A stretch of DNA of 64,000 nucleotides from positions 20,182-84,181 of the forward strand of contig NZ_AJLN01000143.1 of NCBI RefSeq assembly GCF_000317285.1, in the 5' to 3' direction. Source of the DNA: Chlorogloeopsis fritschii PCC 6912 (GTDB lineage Bacteria; Cyanobacteriota; Cyanobacteriia; Cyanobacteriales; Nostocaceae). Shown here in pieces: positions 42,697 to 52,591 of this stretch. The translations under genes were made by a program, and so were the position numbers. The number at the start of each line of letters is the position of its first letter. Position 1 is the first letter of the stretch. The notes beneath the pieces were generated by a model. The model was not told where the DNA came from. It saw nothing but the letters and a program-made list of their open reading frames with translations, and did no database searches.

Positions 42697-43776
42697 GTGC
42701 GAGATGAGATTATCCAAAGATTGGGAATGCGAGAACCACGTATATTTGTGCGCGGTTTTGATCGCCCCAATATTTGGCTGGGTGTAGAGCCATTCCACGA
42801 CGTCACTGAAAAGCAAAATGCTTTGATTAAGCGAGTGATTGATGTCGAAAAGCCAGGTATAGTTTATGCGGCAACCCGTAAGCACAGTGAGGAAATTGCT
42901 GAAAAATTGTGCAAAAAAGGTGTGCAAGCCGTTCATTATCACGCAGGAATGAAAGCAGGAGAACGAGAGAAAGTACAAACAGCTTTTATGGCAGATGAGG
43001 TAGAAGTTATCGTTGCCACCACTGCTTTTGGTATGGGAGTAGATAAACTCAATGTGCGCTTTGTCTTCCACTACGATATCAGCGATTCGCTCGATTCTTA
43101 CTACCAGGAAATTGGACGTTCTGGACGGGATGGCGAGCAAGCAAAAGCAATTCTGTTTTACAATGCTCATGACCTCAACATCCGCCGTTTTTTTGCTAGT
43201 GGCGGTAAGGTAGATGTTGATGAGGTTTTACAAGTGGCTGAAGCAGTAAAAAACGTTGAGACACCACTAGAACCAGAAGATTTACAAAAACAAACAAAAC
43301 TATCTGCCAGTAAAGTTACAAAAGTTCTCAGTCGTTTGGAAGAAGTAGAAGCAGTGGAAATTCTGCCAACGGGTGAAGTAACTCAAAGCGAGGCGGAAGT
43401 TAATCAAGAACAAGCAGCACAAGCAGCAGCAATAGCACAAGAAAAACAGCAAAAATTTTTGCAATCTCGTTTAGAAATGATGCGGAATTATGCCGAAGTG
43501 CGAGATTGTCGGCGTAGATTTTTGTTGAACTACTTTGGCGAACCCCGACAGAAAGCTTGTGGATTTTGCAATAATTGCCAAGCTGGAATTGTCGTTGAAG
43601 AAAATCTACAGAATCAGCCTTTTGCCATCAATAGTGCTGTCATTCATACCAATTTTGCTAAAGGGCGGGTGCTGCGTTATGAAGGCGACAAGATGGTAAT
43701 TCTGTTCGACAAAGTGGGATATAAAACCTTTGCTGTGGAATTGGTGGAGGGAATGTTGAAGCAGATAGATGAATAG
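42697..43776 (+). pseudogene. recQ: RecQ helicase lacking its N-terminal motor domain
   Basis: The 359 residues begin at the second half of the helicase core (VRDEIIQRLGMREPRIFVRG) and contain motifs IV-VI (GIVYAATRKHSEE, HYHAGMKAGE, VATTAFGMGVDK, YQEIGRSGRDG), the zinc-binding domain (CRRRFLLNYFGE, CGFCNNC) and a winged helix. The first RecA-like domain with the ATP site (GKS, DEAH) is missing, and the sequence before 42691 has no related frame. A RecQ normally has 470 or more residues. It is thus a 5'-truncated gene that cannot make an active helicase unless a separate piece exists elsewhere. Confidence 0.85.
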
Positions 43777-43934
43777 CAAAGTTAGAATTTGCATCAGCCG
43801 CAATTCTACCTCTAGGAAGATGTTGAAAATTCCATGAATAATGCAATGCTATGTTTTTCTCTTACTTAGGGTGATATTTAAAAATTGCTAAACTATGTAA
43901 ATTTAAATATTGTTCAACAAACGTAGATAAATGG

Positions 43935-45395
43935 ATGAAGCAGAAAATTTCATCTCCTAAGTGGTACAAAATTTTCTTTAGCATTCGCGTCCGAATCTTA
44001 ATTTGGTTTGTGCTGCTGATGGTTTTATCTGCGGTAACATCTATCTTTGTCATCCGTCATCTTCTCCTTGTTCGGCAAGAAAAGAGGATTGAAAAGTCTT
44101 TAATACAAGAGATAAAGGAATTTCAAAAAGTCGTGAGCGGGAGAAACCCCACTACAGGTAAGCCGTTTGGAAATGACGTGATTTCTATCTTTGATAAATA
44201 TATGTCTCGTAACTTTCCTGACGACAACGAGTTTTTTATTGCGCTTTTAAACGGCGAATTTTACAAATCAGACCCGAAAATTATCCCAGAATCTATATAT
44301 TCAGATTCACAACTGTTAGAGTATTGGGCACAGTTGACCCTGCCCACACAAGATAAACAGATCACTCCATCTGGTACTCTTGTCTATTATCTGGCTGAAC
44401 CGGTGATCAGAGGGAAAAATCATGGAGTGATGGTAGTGGTTCATTCTACTGCCCTTGAGCATCAAGAGGTGAATGAGGCTATTTTCCTCATTATTCAGGT
44501 AATGTTAGTTGTCCTGGCTATAGTTTCATTGCTAGCCTGGGTTGTAGCCGGACGGCTAATTGTTCCCCTACGTTTACTCACCGAAACAGCTCGCTCGATT
44601 AGTGAGTCTGATTTGAGGCGACGTATCCCTGTTAAAGGTTCAGACGAAATTGCCGAACTAACTGTAACCTTCAATGAGATGTTAGAAAGGCTTGAAACCG
44701 CTTTTTCTAGCCAACGAGACTTCATCAACGATGCCAGCCATGAACTACGGACGCCAATTACAATTATCCGGGGTCATCTAGAACTACTGAGTGATGACCC
44801 CGAAGAACGACAAGAAACTATAGAATTAGTTACCGACGAGTTGGATCGGATGAATCGCTTCGTCGATGACTTACTGTTACTGGCTAAGGCAGAACAACCG
44901 GACTTTTTAAATTTAGAAACTGTAGACATTGGTGCGCTAACCGTAGAACTGTATGCTAAAACCCAAGCTTTAGCAGTTCGAGACTGGCGTTTAGAAGCTG
45001 TAGCTTCATGTCGGATTGTGGCCGATCGCCAGCGGCTGACACAGGCAATTATGAATTTAGCTGTGAATGCTACCCAACATACTAAGGAGGGGGACGTAAT
45101 TGCACTAGGTTCCGCATTAATAAAGAATCGAGTGCGTCTGTGGGTACGTGATACTGGCGAAGGTATCAAACCTAAAGACCGAAAACGAATTTTTCAGCGC
45201 TTTGCCCGCGGCTCTAACGGACGCCGTTCCGATGGCGCTGGCTTAGGCTTGGCGATTGTACAGGCGATCGCAGTTGCTCACGGCGGAACAATTAAACTCT
45301 TCAGTCGTCCAAAGGGTGGATCTACTTTTACCCTTGTCCTTCCCCTTGAACCCCCTCAGGAGGTATTAGTGAATGAGCAGAATTCTTATTGCTGA
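43935..45395 (+). CDS. Sensor histidine kinase (HAMP-type)
   Basis: A 486-residue two-component sensor. There are two membrane helices (about 17-37 and 180-205) around an extracytoplasmic sensing region, then HAMP (about 206-260), the phospho-acceptor FINDASHELRTPITIIRGHL (His near 278), and an ATPase domain with NLAVNATQHT, DTGEGI and GLGLAIVQAIAVAHGG. Its end overlaps the response-regulator start by 23 bases, so the pair is co-translated. Signal unknown; the next rightward genes (46.4-54 kb) are candidate targets. Confidence 0.92.
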   Translation: MKQKISSPKWYKIFFSIRVRILIWFVLLMVLSAVTSIFVIRHLLLVRQEKRIEKSLIQEIKEFQKVVSGRNPTTGKPFGNDVISIFDKYMSRNFPDDNEFFIALLNGEFYKSDPKIIPESIYSDSQLLEYWAQLTLPTQDKQITPSGTLVYYLAEPVIRGKNHGVMVVVHSTALEHQEVNEAIFLIIQVMLVVLAIVSLLAWVVAGRLIVPLRLLTETARSISESDLRRRIPVKGSDEIAELTVTFNEMLERLETAFSSQRDFINDASHELRTPITIIRGHLELLSDDPEERQETIELVTDELDRMNRFVDDLLLLAKAEQPDFLNLETVDIGALTVELYAKTQALAVRDWRLEAVASCRIVADRQRLTQAIMNLAVNATQHTKEGDVIALGSALIKNRVRLWVRDTGEGIKPKDRKRIFQRFARGSNGRRSDGAGLGLAIVQAIAVAHGGTIKLFSRPKGGSTFTLVLPLEPPQEVLVNEQNSYC

Positions 45396-46041
45396 AGACG
45401 AATCTCGAATTGCTAGCTTTCTCCAGAAAGGTCTCAAGGCTAATGGCTTTACCACCTTTATCGTCAATGATGGTGAAGAAGCTATGCTCATGGCTAGCAG
45501 CGGTGATTTTGACCTGCTTATCCTTGACATCGGTCTTCCAAACAAAGACGGGTGGACAGTGTTGGAAGAATTGCGCGGTCAGGGGCAGCAGTTGCCTATC
45601 ATTATTCTCACCGTTCGTGACAGTCTTAAGGACAAAGTTAGCGGTCTGGAAAGAGGAGCAGATGATTACGTTACTAAACCATTTCGATTTGAGGAGCTTT
45701 TAGCTAGGGTACGCGCACGGTTGCGCGATCGCTACTCGCCAACAGACAAAGATGAGATGATACTCTCAGCAAGTGATATTGTCCTTGATTTGCGTACTCG
45801 TAAGGTGAAAGTAGGCGATCGTCTAATTGAATTATCTGCCCGTGAATTTACCTTAGTTGAAACTTTTCTACGTCATCCCGAACAAGTCCTCAGTAGAGAA
45901 CAATTACTAAGTCAGGTCTGGGGTTACGACTATGACCCTGGTAATAATATTGTTGATGTCTACGTAGGTTATCTTCGCAAGAAGCTAGGCAACAACTTTA
46001 TTGAAACAGTTCGAGGCATCGGATATCGGCTGAGAACATGA
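45373..46041 (+). CDS. OmpR-type response regulator
   Basis: A 222-residue DNA-binding response regulator. The receiver domain starts RILIAEDESRIASFLQKGLK (acidic pair) and has the phosphorylated Asp in LLILDIGLPNKDGW and the Lys in DDYVTKPFRFEELLAR. The C-terminal winged helix has LSAREFTLVETFLRHPEQVL and SQVWGYDYDPGNNIVDVYVG. It overlaps its kinase gene by 23 bases, with GGAGG in the coding end of the kinase as ribosome site. Confidence 0.93.
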   Translation: MSRILIAEDESRIASFLQKGLKANGFTTFIVNDGEEAMLMASSGDFDLLILDIGLPNKDGWTVLEELRGQGQQLPIIILTVRDSLKDKVSGLERGADDYVTKPFRFEELLARVRARLRDRYSPTDKDEMILSASDIVLDLRTRKVKVGDRLIELSAREFTLVETFLRHPEQVLSREQLLSQVWGYDYDPGNNIVDVYVGYLRKKLGNNFIETVRGIGYRLRT

Positions 46042-46396
46042 GAATTTTCTCATCTTTTTCTTAATTTAAATTAATCTTGATTTGAGAAAATAAACATTAG
46101 CAATCAGATTAACATCTGGTTAGCTACCAAACTGTATTCATGTTTACCAAAGGCAGATGCCATTAGAAAAAACAACAAAAAAAGGCTGTAGAGCGTCGAA
46201 AAAATAAAGGATTGAAGAATTATTCAGAATTCAGAATGAAGAATTTATTCTGAATTCTGTTTGATAAAAATTCAACCTCAAGATAGAAGAATAAAATATT
46301 TTTTAATTCTTCTTAGTTTATCTTGCCTGTTTTTTGTGATTTGAGTTCCCTATTATCTAATCCAAAGAAATATTAAGTATTTGAGGAACAAAACTT
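46042..46396. other. Gap before the export-like gene run, with a 13-bp stem hairpin
   Basis: A perfect hairpin, CAGAATTCAGAAT (46225-46237) and ATTCTGAATTCTG (46247-46259), sits in an AT-rich spacer of about 355 bases. It may be the end of the two-component transcript. The remaining sequence holds the promoter of the following genes. Confidence 0.55.
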
Positions 46397-47503
46397 ATGA
46401 ATATTTCGGAATTGGAATCACAAAGGCTTACTCAAGCCAAAATATCATTTACCACTCGTCATGTAGATTTTCAGGCGATCGCCACACTTCTTACCGAAGA
46501 TATAAAACCTGAATGTGGTGATTTATTACTAGCGAGAGTAGACCAAACAGGTCAGCACGAACGTCTCGAACTCTGCGATGGTCGCAAAGCCATCATGTTT
46601 CCTGGTGATGAAGTAATCATTTGTTACGGTAATCGTTATGCTCCTGACCAATTTGAAGCGGAGATTCCCGAAGATTTGTCTCCATGTCATCTTGCAGCAG
46701 CTGGTGGTATAGCAGCAAAAGTTTTATCCCAACACGCCAAAATGAAACCACCCACAGCCATTACTCCCATTGGCTTACTAGGTGATAAACAAGGTAAACG
46801 TATCAACCTTGCTGATTGGGCTTTACCACCAACTAGCTATATTGGCCAGCGTCCTTACACAATTGCTGTTGTTGGTACATCTATGAACTCTGGTAAAACT
46901 ACCACAGCGGCTAACCTGATTCGGGGCTTGGTCAATTCGGGAATGAAAGTGGGAGCCGCTAAGGTTACTGGTACTGGCGCTGGTGGAGACATTTGGCTGA
47001 TGTGCGATGCCGGAGCTAGCTTAGTTTTGGATTTCACCTGTGCTGGCTTTCCCTCCACGTATCGAGCTACACTCCAACAAGTCCAAGGAATTTTAGATCT
47101 CCTCACCAATCACTTAGCTGCTGAAGGGGTAGACGTAATCGTGCTAGAGGTAGCAGATGGACTTTACCAAGAAGAAACCTCAGCGCTAGTTTCTTCCCTT
47201 GCCTTCCGTAACACTGTTGATGGTGTACTGTTTGCCACAGGTAGTGCGTTGGGAGCAGCCGCAGGTGTGGAATGGTTACAGCGCTACCAGTTACCTGTCT
47301 TGGCAATTAGCGGTTTAGTAACCGCATCTCCATTAGCGGCACGTGAAGCTCAAAAAGCCACTGCTTTGCCAATTTTTGATATACAGATGCTCCGCGAACA
47401 AGCAATCGATCTATTGCAAAGAGTAAAAGCAGCAAAAGTTGTTCTGCCATCTCCTCGCCCTTTTTCTGATTTAGTCCTGACTAAGCAGTTGAGCACCACC
47501 TAA
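46397..47503 (+). CDS. DUF1611-like P-loop protein
   Basis: A 368-residue cytoplasmic protein. The N-terminal half is not recognised except for a region rich in Gly (CHLAAAGGIAAKVL). The C-terminal half has a P-loop, VVGTSMNSGKTTTAANLIRG (about 157-176), followed by KVTGTGAGGDIWLMCDAGAS and a segment with VLEVADGLYQEETSALV. This looks like the DUF1611 C-terminal fold, some of whose members are amino-acid N-acetyltransferases. It is 13 bases before the ABC transporter gene, so it probably prepares or regulates what is exported. Exact reaction unknown. Confidence 0.65.
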   Translation: MNISELESQRLTQAKISFTTRHVDFQAIATLLTEDIKPECGDLLLARVDQTGQHERLELCDGRKAIMFPGDEVIICYGNRYAPDQFEAEIPEDLSPCHLAAAGGIAAKVLSQHAKMKPPTAITPIGLLGDKQGKRINLADWALPPTSYIGQRPYTIAVVGTSMNSGKTTTAANLIRGLVNSGMKVGAAKVTGTGAGGDIWLMCDAGASLVLDFTCAGFPSTYRATLQQVQGILDLLTNHLAAEGVDVIVLEVADGLYQEETSALVSSLAFRNTVDGVLFATGSALGAAAGVEWLQRYQLPVLAISGLVTASPLAAREAQKATALPIFDIQMLREQAIDLLQRVKAAKVVLPSPRPFSDLVLTKQLSTT

Positions 47504-47516
47504 TCGGCACAGAATT

Positions 47517-49235
47517 ATGATCCAGATTCCTCGTGCAATTAGTGGGAACCGTACTTGGCTTCTTACTCGCTTGGTGATTAACGGCTTTTGTCAAGCTGCT
47601 GCTACTGTAGCCAATGCAATTTTGGTGGAAATGGCATTTGACAAACTGATTACAACTGCTAATGCTAGTTTTGATAACAAGATGGTGTGGCAGATTGGTT
47701 TGGGTTTGGTAGCAGCGGCCATTGTCAATGCCTTACTCAGGGTAATGGAACGAGCCGATGCCGAACGGATCGGTCAAGATTACGCCTACGAAATTCGGAT
47801 GATTTTATATGAGCGGTTGATGAGCCTTGCCCCTCGTGCTCTCCAAAATCGCAGTCAAGGAGGAGTCATGCTGCGTTTTGTGGGCGATTTGACTGCTCTG
47901 CGCCAGTGGGTGAGCTTGGGTTTAGCAAGGTTAACTGTAGCTCTAACTACAACTATTGCCTCTTTAGCAGCTTTGTCCCTTGTCAGCAGTCGTTTGGCTT
48001 TTACTGTTGGCTTAGTTTTAGCAATTGGTGCTTTAAGTTCCATGAAGTTGGGTGGGAGAATGCAGTCAGTAGCCAAAGAGGCGAGACGGCGACTGAGTAA
48101 CTTAGCTGCAAATATCAATGAAAAGGTAGCTTCTATCGCCGTGGTGCAAGTTTTTGGGCAGTCGCAGCGAGAGAAAAAGCGCATTGCTCGCCAGAGCCGC
48201 CGTTTAGAAGAGGCAATGGTAGACCGGGCAATGGTGGCGGGTCAATTGCGGGGAATTACGGAAGGAACAGCAGCGATCGCTTCTGGTGCCGCTTTGGTTG
48301 TGGGGGCATTGGAAGTAGCAGCAGGTCGTACTACACCTGGTGTTGTCGTGGCGGCAATGACGATTGTTGGACTTTTGGTTCCACCGTTGCGGGACTTGGG
48401 TAGGGTGCAGGAATACTGGCACAACTCGCGAGTAGCGCTGCAAAAGGTGGAACAATTTCTCAAAACTCCTTCTTTAGTAACAGAGCAGCGAAATGCTCCA
48501 GAACTCCAATTAGGAGCAGGACGTTTGGAATTTGATTGTGTGAGCTTAAAAGGATCGTTGCATGAGGTCAGCGCGATCGCCGAACCAGGCAAAATTGTCG
48601 CGTTAGTAGGGCCAAATGGAGCAGGCAAGTCTACCCTACTTTCTCTCGCTGCACGCCTGATTGACCCCGACAAGGGCAAGATTCTTCTAGATGGACAAGA
48701 TTTAGCAAAATACAGCCTAGAATCTGTGCGCAGAGCAATTGGTATGGCTGGGCCAGATTTGCCTTTATTGCGAGGAACAGTAGAGAAAAATCTCCGCTAT
48801 CGCTGGCGAGATGCTCCTGTTGAGGAAATTACCAGAGTTCGGCAAATTTGTGGCATTGATGCAGTGCTAGCAGAACTTGCCGAAGGTGAAAAAACCAAAG
48901 TTGCAGAAGGTGGCAAGGGCTTATCAGCCGGACAACGCCAACGCATCGGGCTAGCACGAGCAATTTTAGGCAATCCACCTGTATTGCTGCTCGACGAAGT
49001 AGATGCTAACTTAGATGCCCAAGCTACCGCCGTTGTAGATCGAGTATTGGCGGAACATAAAGGCACTGTTTTAATCATCACCCACCGTAAAGAACGTCTG
49101 GCTGCTGCCGATGTGATTTGGTATTTGGAAAATGGACGGTTGGTCGAAAAAGGCCCTCCAGAAGTGCTGTTAAACAGTGATGGCCCTACGGCGCGACTGT
49201 TTCGAGACAGCCAACAAAAAGTTTTGTCTGCTTAA
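47517..49235 (+). CDS. ABC exporter, fused permease and ATPase
   Basis: A 572-residue half-transporter of the exporter type. Residues 1-310 form about six membrane helices; residues 330-572 form the ATPase: VALVGPNGAGKSTLLSLAAR (Walker A), GGKGLSAGQRQRIGLARAIL (signature), PVLLLDEVDANLD (Walker B) and IITHRKERLA (switch His). It must dimerise to function. It follows the DUF1611-like gene by 13 bases and precedes secreted-protein and CapA genes, so export of a peptide, sugar or lipid product is likely. Substrate is unknown. Confidence 0.9.
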   Translation: MIQIPRAISGNRTWLLTRLVINGFCQAAATVANAILVEMAFDKLITTANASFDNKMVWQIGLGLVAAAIVNALLRVMERADAERIGQDYAYEIRMILYERLMSLAPRALQNRSQGGVMLRFVGDLTALRQWVSLGLARLTVALTTTIASLAALSLVSSRLAFTVGLVLAIGALSSMKLGGRMQSVAKEARRRLSNLAANINEKVASIAVVQVFGQSQREKKRIARQSRRLEEAMVDRAMVAGQLRGITEGTAAIASGAALVVGALEVAAGRTTPGVVVAAMTIVGLLVPPLRDLGRVQEYWHNSRVALQKVEQFLKTPSLVTEQRNAPELQLGAGRLEFDCVSLKGSLHEVSAIAEPGKIVALVGPNGAGKSTLLSLAARLIDPDKGKILLDGQDLAKYSLESVRRAIGMAGPDLPLLRGTVEKNLRYRWRDAPVEEITRVRQICGIDAVLAELAEGEKTKVAEGGKGLSAGQRQRIGLARAILGNPPVLLLDEVDANLDAQATAVVDRVLAEHKGTVLIITHRKERLAAADVIWYLENGRLVEKGPPEVLLNSDGPTARLFRDSQQKVLSA

Positions 49236-49279
49236 TAATTTACCAGGCAAATAAGTTAAGTGAATTTTTTGAGGAGTGA

Positions 49280-49852
49280 ATGATGAAAAAGATTTTAGTT
49301 TCAAACTTTATAACGTTTCTGTCTTTGTCGTCCATGCTGGTTGGCGCACCTGTGGCTCTTGCCGAAGATACAGAATGCCGGGGAACACTTGGCGAGGTTA
49401 CTGTTACGGGAAACGTGATTGTACCGGATGATTCATCTTGTACACTTAACGGTACTACCGTTCAGGGAAACATTACCGTGAAGTCTCGCGCCAATTTGAC
49501 AGTTAATGGAGCCAGCATTACGGGCGGTATTCAAGGCGAAAGCGCAAATAGAATCGACATCAACTCCGGTACGCAAATCGGCAACAATGTTTCCTTGCGT
49601 AAGGGGGTAGACGTTGACATCGATGGAGCTACCATTACAGGTGATATACAACTCGAAGAAAATACTGGATTAGTTAGCGTCGCAAGCAACAGCATCAATG
49701 GTAACGTGCAAGCCAACAAGAATAGAGATGGTGGAATCACAATTTCGTCTAATCAGATTGGCAACAATTTGCAGTGTCAGGACAACAATCCACCACCCAC
49801 AGGTGGTGATAATGTAGCCAAACAGAAAGAGGGTCAGTGCGTAAATTTGTAG
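49280..49852 (+). CDS. Secreted beta-helix-like protein
   Basis: A 190-residue protein with a clear signal peptide (MMKKILVSNFITFLSLSSML, cleaved after VALA), then a series of short parallel-helix turns: VTVTGNVIVPDDSSC, TVQGNITVKSRANLTVNGAS, ITGGIQGESAN, IDINSGTQIGNNVSLRKGVD and so on. It resembles the right-handed beta-helix fillers found in cyanobacterial envelope proteins. Four cysteines (in EC, SC, QC and QC pairs) could make disulfides. Exact role is unknown. A GAGGAG site lies a few bases before the ATG. Confidence 0.7.
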   Translation: MMKKILVSNFITFLSLSSMLVGAPVALAEDTECRGTLGEVTVTGNVIVPDDSSCTLNGTTVQGNITVKSRANLTVNGASITGGIQGESANRIDINSGTQIGNNVSLRKGVDVDIDGATITGDIQLEENTGLVSVASNSINGNVQANKNRDGGITISSNQIGNNLQCQDNNPPPTGGDNVAKQKEGQCVNL

Positions 49853-49870
49853 CATAGCAGTTGCCGTCCT

Positions 49871-49900
49871 GAGGTTCCTCAATACTGTCTGAGGAACCTC
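49871..49900 (+). terminator. Hairpin after the secreted-protein gene
   Basis: GAGGTTCCTCA and TGAGGAACCTC form an 11-bp perfect stem with an 8-base loop, about 20 bases after the stop. There is no long T-tract, so termination may be partial. Confidence 0.55.
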
Positions 49901-49938
49901 ACCCTCTTGGTGTCAGGTCAAAGTAAAAATTTTATGCA

Positions 49939-50973
49939 ATGAATTGCAAACAACCCAATTCCTTTTCCGCTAGTGGCACAAGTAAGCAAGAGATCCACAT
50001 CTTTGCTGTGGGTGATATTATGTTGGCTGACGCAGCTCAAGCTTATTTAGATCAACACGGGTATGACTACCCATTTCGGCAGATCAAACCATACTTTCAG
50101 GATGCAGACCTAATTGTTGGTAACTTAGAAGTTCCCCTAACCTGCCATACTGTTCCACTGTCTCCGGAAAAAAAATATGCCTACAAAGCTAGTCCTGAGT
50201 CAGCACAAGCTCTTAAAGATTTTGGTTTTGACTTATTGTGCCTTGCCAACAACCACATCCTTGATTACGGTGTTACAGGCTTGGTGGATACGCAAAAAAT
50301 TTTGGATAAGTACGAAATTGGATACTTTGGAGCAGGAACATCTTATCAGGAAGCGATCGCCGGTCATGTGGTCGAAATTGCAGGAACCCGGATTGGATTT
50401 GTGGGTTTTATGCAGGGCTACCGTGCCTACAGAGAAAATTACAAGGGATACTTTGCTTTGGGGGATAATCCCGGTGTTGCACAGATGACACAACAGACAA
50501 TCCAAGAAGCGATCGCAGCTTTGCGCCCTTGCGTGGATGTGTTAATTGTAAGCTTTCACTGGGGACGGAACTATATGCCTGTGACCGACAAACAGAAGCA
50601 TTGGGGAAAGCGGGCTGTAAAATACAATGTCGATTTAGTGCTAGGACACCATCCCCACATAGCCCAAGGAGTTGAAGTTTATCAGAATGTACCTATTGTT
50701 TACTCACTTGGTAATTTTACCTTTGGTGCGCGGGGACGATTTCACAAGGTAGATAAAATTTGGCATCACGGTTGGATTGCAGATATTACCATCTATCAAA
50801 AACAGGTGATCCGCCTCGACCTTACCCCCATCAAGGTAGATAATCAAGTCATACAATTTCAACCTCAGGTAGCTGAACTTGAGATACTTCCTCAGCTATT
50901 AATGTCTTTGAACGGCGAGTTTAAAACCGAGATGGAGATTTTACACGACCGTGTTCGTCTGAATTTAGCATAG
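49939..50973 (+). CDS. CapA family (poly-gamma-glutamate capsule-type) metallophosphoesterase-like protein
   Basis: A 344-residue member of the CapA/PgsA family: HIFAVGDIMLAD near the start (first metal motif), IVGNLEVPLTC, LCLANNHILDYG and VLGHHPHIAQGVEVY, NVPIVYSLGNFTF (late metal histidines). CapA proteins help make or hold capsular poly-gamma-glutamate, but many homologues have other roles. There is no clear signal peptide. It lies inside the export-like run with the ABC transporter and DUF1611-like gene, which suggests a role in the same extracellular product; PgsB/PgsC genes are not in the window. Confidence 0.85.
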   Translation: MNCKQPNSFSASGTSKQEIHIFAVGDIMLADAAQAYLDQHGYDYPFRQIKPYFQDADLIVGNLEVPLTCHTVPLSPEKKYAYKASPESAQALKDFGFDLLCLANNHILDYGVTGLVDTQKILDKYEIGYFGAGTSYQEAIAGHVVEIAGTRIGFVGFMQGYRAYRENYKGYFALGDNPGVAQMTQQTIQEAIAALRPCVDVLIVSFHWGRNYMPVTDKQKHWGKRAVKYNVDLVLGHHPHIAQGVEVYQNVPIVYSLGNFTFGARGRFHKVDKIWHHGWIADITIYQKQVIRLDLTPIKVDNQVIQFQPQVAELEILPQLLMSLNGEFKTEMEILHDRVRLNLA

Positions 50974-50977
50974 GATT

Positions 50978-52582
50978 TTGAGTGAAGTTGAGATATGTTC
51001 AACCAGCCTCTATTCTCAAAACAAAATGTTTTCTTTTGAGGGAGTGATAGGTCTTGGCTCGACTGTTCTTAGCACTATTTTAGTGTTAGCAAACAGTGCC
51101 ATTGTTGCCAACGCAACTACCGCAACCACAGACTCAATCTTCTTAGATTCTTACAGCCAATCAACCTCTGTTTCGCATCTATCTGAGGTTAGAACTACAG
51201 ATTGGGCCTTTCAAGCTTTGCAATCTTTAGCGCAACGCTATGGTTGCATCACTGATTCTAAAATCTATGAAGGTAACCGGGTTCTTACTCGCTACCAATT
51301 TGCTATGAATTTAAATGCTTGCTTAAACAGTATTAGTCAACTTATCGAAGCAGGTATTAATAATTTGGTAAATCAAGATGATTTATCTACCTTAAGGCGA
51401 TTGCAAGTAGAATTTGCTCCTGAGTTAGCTACTTTCCAAGGACAGGTAGACAATTTGCAGGTGCGAACAGATCTCTTAGAAACACAGCAGTTTTCTACAA
51501 CTACCACATTAAGTGGAGAAGCTATATTTGCACTGACAGGATTCACTGGTGGAAATAAGGCTGATGATAGTGGTGAACCCATTAACGATAATTTTGTTTT
51601 CAGTCAGCGGGTGCGTTTGAACTTTGATACTAGCTTTACTGGTGAAGATCGTTTTAGAGTTCGCTTGCAAGCTAGAAGTATTCCCAGATTGGATCGGGTT
51701 ACAAGTACTGCGATGGCTCGCTTAGGATTTGAAGGGGACACTGATAATGAATTTGAAATTAGCCGATTAGAATATCGTTTTCCGATTGGACAACAAGCAA
51801 GAGTTTACATAGAGGCCACGGGTGGTGAACTCAGTGATTTTGCTGATACGCTCAATCCATATTTTAGCAGTAGTAGTCGTGGTGCTATTTCCCGGTTTGG
51901 ACGGCGCAATCCTATCTACCGACAAAGCTTTGGTGCAGGAGTAGGAATAGATTATGAGTTTAGCGACGCTGTAAGTTTGGGTGTTGGATACGTAGCTGAT
52001 AATGCTGAAGAACCGGAGTCTGGAATTAGTAAAAGTCCTGACGGTGCAATTGTGCAGTTAACTCTTGAACCAATTGAAGATGCTGAAATCGGTTTGACTT
52101 ATGTACGTTCTGACAACAATATCAATACAGGAACGGGAAGCGAACTTGCTAACGATCCGTTTGATAATGACAGCGATCGCATCAGTGCAAATTCCTATGG
52201 AGTAGAAGCAACTTGGCGATTCAGCCGTCGTTTTAATCTTGGGGGTTGGGTTGGTTTTACGCAAGCGACAGCAGAAGATTTATCAGGTAAACCAACAGCA
52301 AATATTTTTAACTATGCAATCACCCTTGCTTTTCTAGATTTGGGCAAAGAAGGTGATTTGGCTGGAATTATTATTGGTCAACCGCCGAAAGTTATTAGCA
52401 ATGGATATGGCAGAAAGTTTATAGATGAAGCTACCTCTTGGCATTTAGAAGTATTTTATCGCTTTCAAGCTGCTGACAATATTGAAATTACCCCTGGTTT
52501 GTTAGTAATTACCAATCCAGAACACAAACACAACAACGACACGATTTTTGTAGGAACTGTTAGAACAACCTTTTCTTTCTAA
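50978..52582 (+). CDS. SLH-domain carbohydrate/iron porin (OprB-like)
   Basis: A 534-residue outer membrane protein of the cyanobacterial SLH-porin group. After a hydrophobic leader (about 20-50) comes one SLH domain with DWAFQALQSLAQRYGCITD and RYQFAMNLNACLNSISQLIE (about 75-130), a short coiled coil (LRRLQVEFAPELATFQGQVD), then an OprB beta-barrel of about 16 strands ending in VGTVRTTFSF (C-terminal Phe). The listed start is TTG 50978; ATG 51026 (MFSFEGVIGLG) is equally possible. It probably lets small solutes or iron across the outer membrane. Confidence 0.88.
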   Translation: MSEVEICSTSLYSQNKMFSFEGVIGLGSTVLSTILVLANSAIVANATTATTDSIFLDSYSQSTSVSHLSEVRTTDWAFQALQSLAQRYGCITDSKIYEGNRVLTRYQFAMNLNACLNSISQLIEAGINNLVNQDDLSTLRRLQVEFAPELATFQGQVDNLQVRTDLLETQQFSTTTTLSGEAIFALTGFTGGNKADDSGEPINDNFVFSQRVRLNFDTSFTGEDRFRVRLQARSIPRLDRVTSTAMARLGFEGDTDNEFEISRLEYRFPIGQQARVYIEATGGELSDFADTLNPYFSSSSRGAISRFGRRNPIYRQSFGAGVGIDYEFSDAVSLGVGYVADNAEEPESGISKSPDGAIVQLTLEPIEDAEIGLTYVRSDNNINTGTGSELANDPFDNDSDRISANSYGVEATWRFSRRFNLGGWVGFTQATAEDLSGKPTANIFNYAITLAFLDLGKEGDLAGIIIGQPPKVISNGYGRKFIDEATSWHLEVFYRFQAADNIEITPGLLVITNPEHKHNNDTIFVGTVRTTFSF

Positions 52583-52591
52583 GTATGGCCT

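Noticed and set aside
42667..43170. Open frame of 167 residues on the minus strand
   Set aside because: It is antisense to the recQ coding sequence and has no domain-like content.
44774..45169. Open frame on the minus strand, 131 residues
   Set aside because: Ser/Arg-rich antisense shadow of the histidine kinase gene.
48242..48679. Open frame on the minus strand, 145 residues
   Set aside because: Shadow of the ABC transporter gene.
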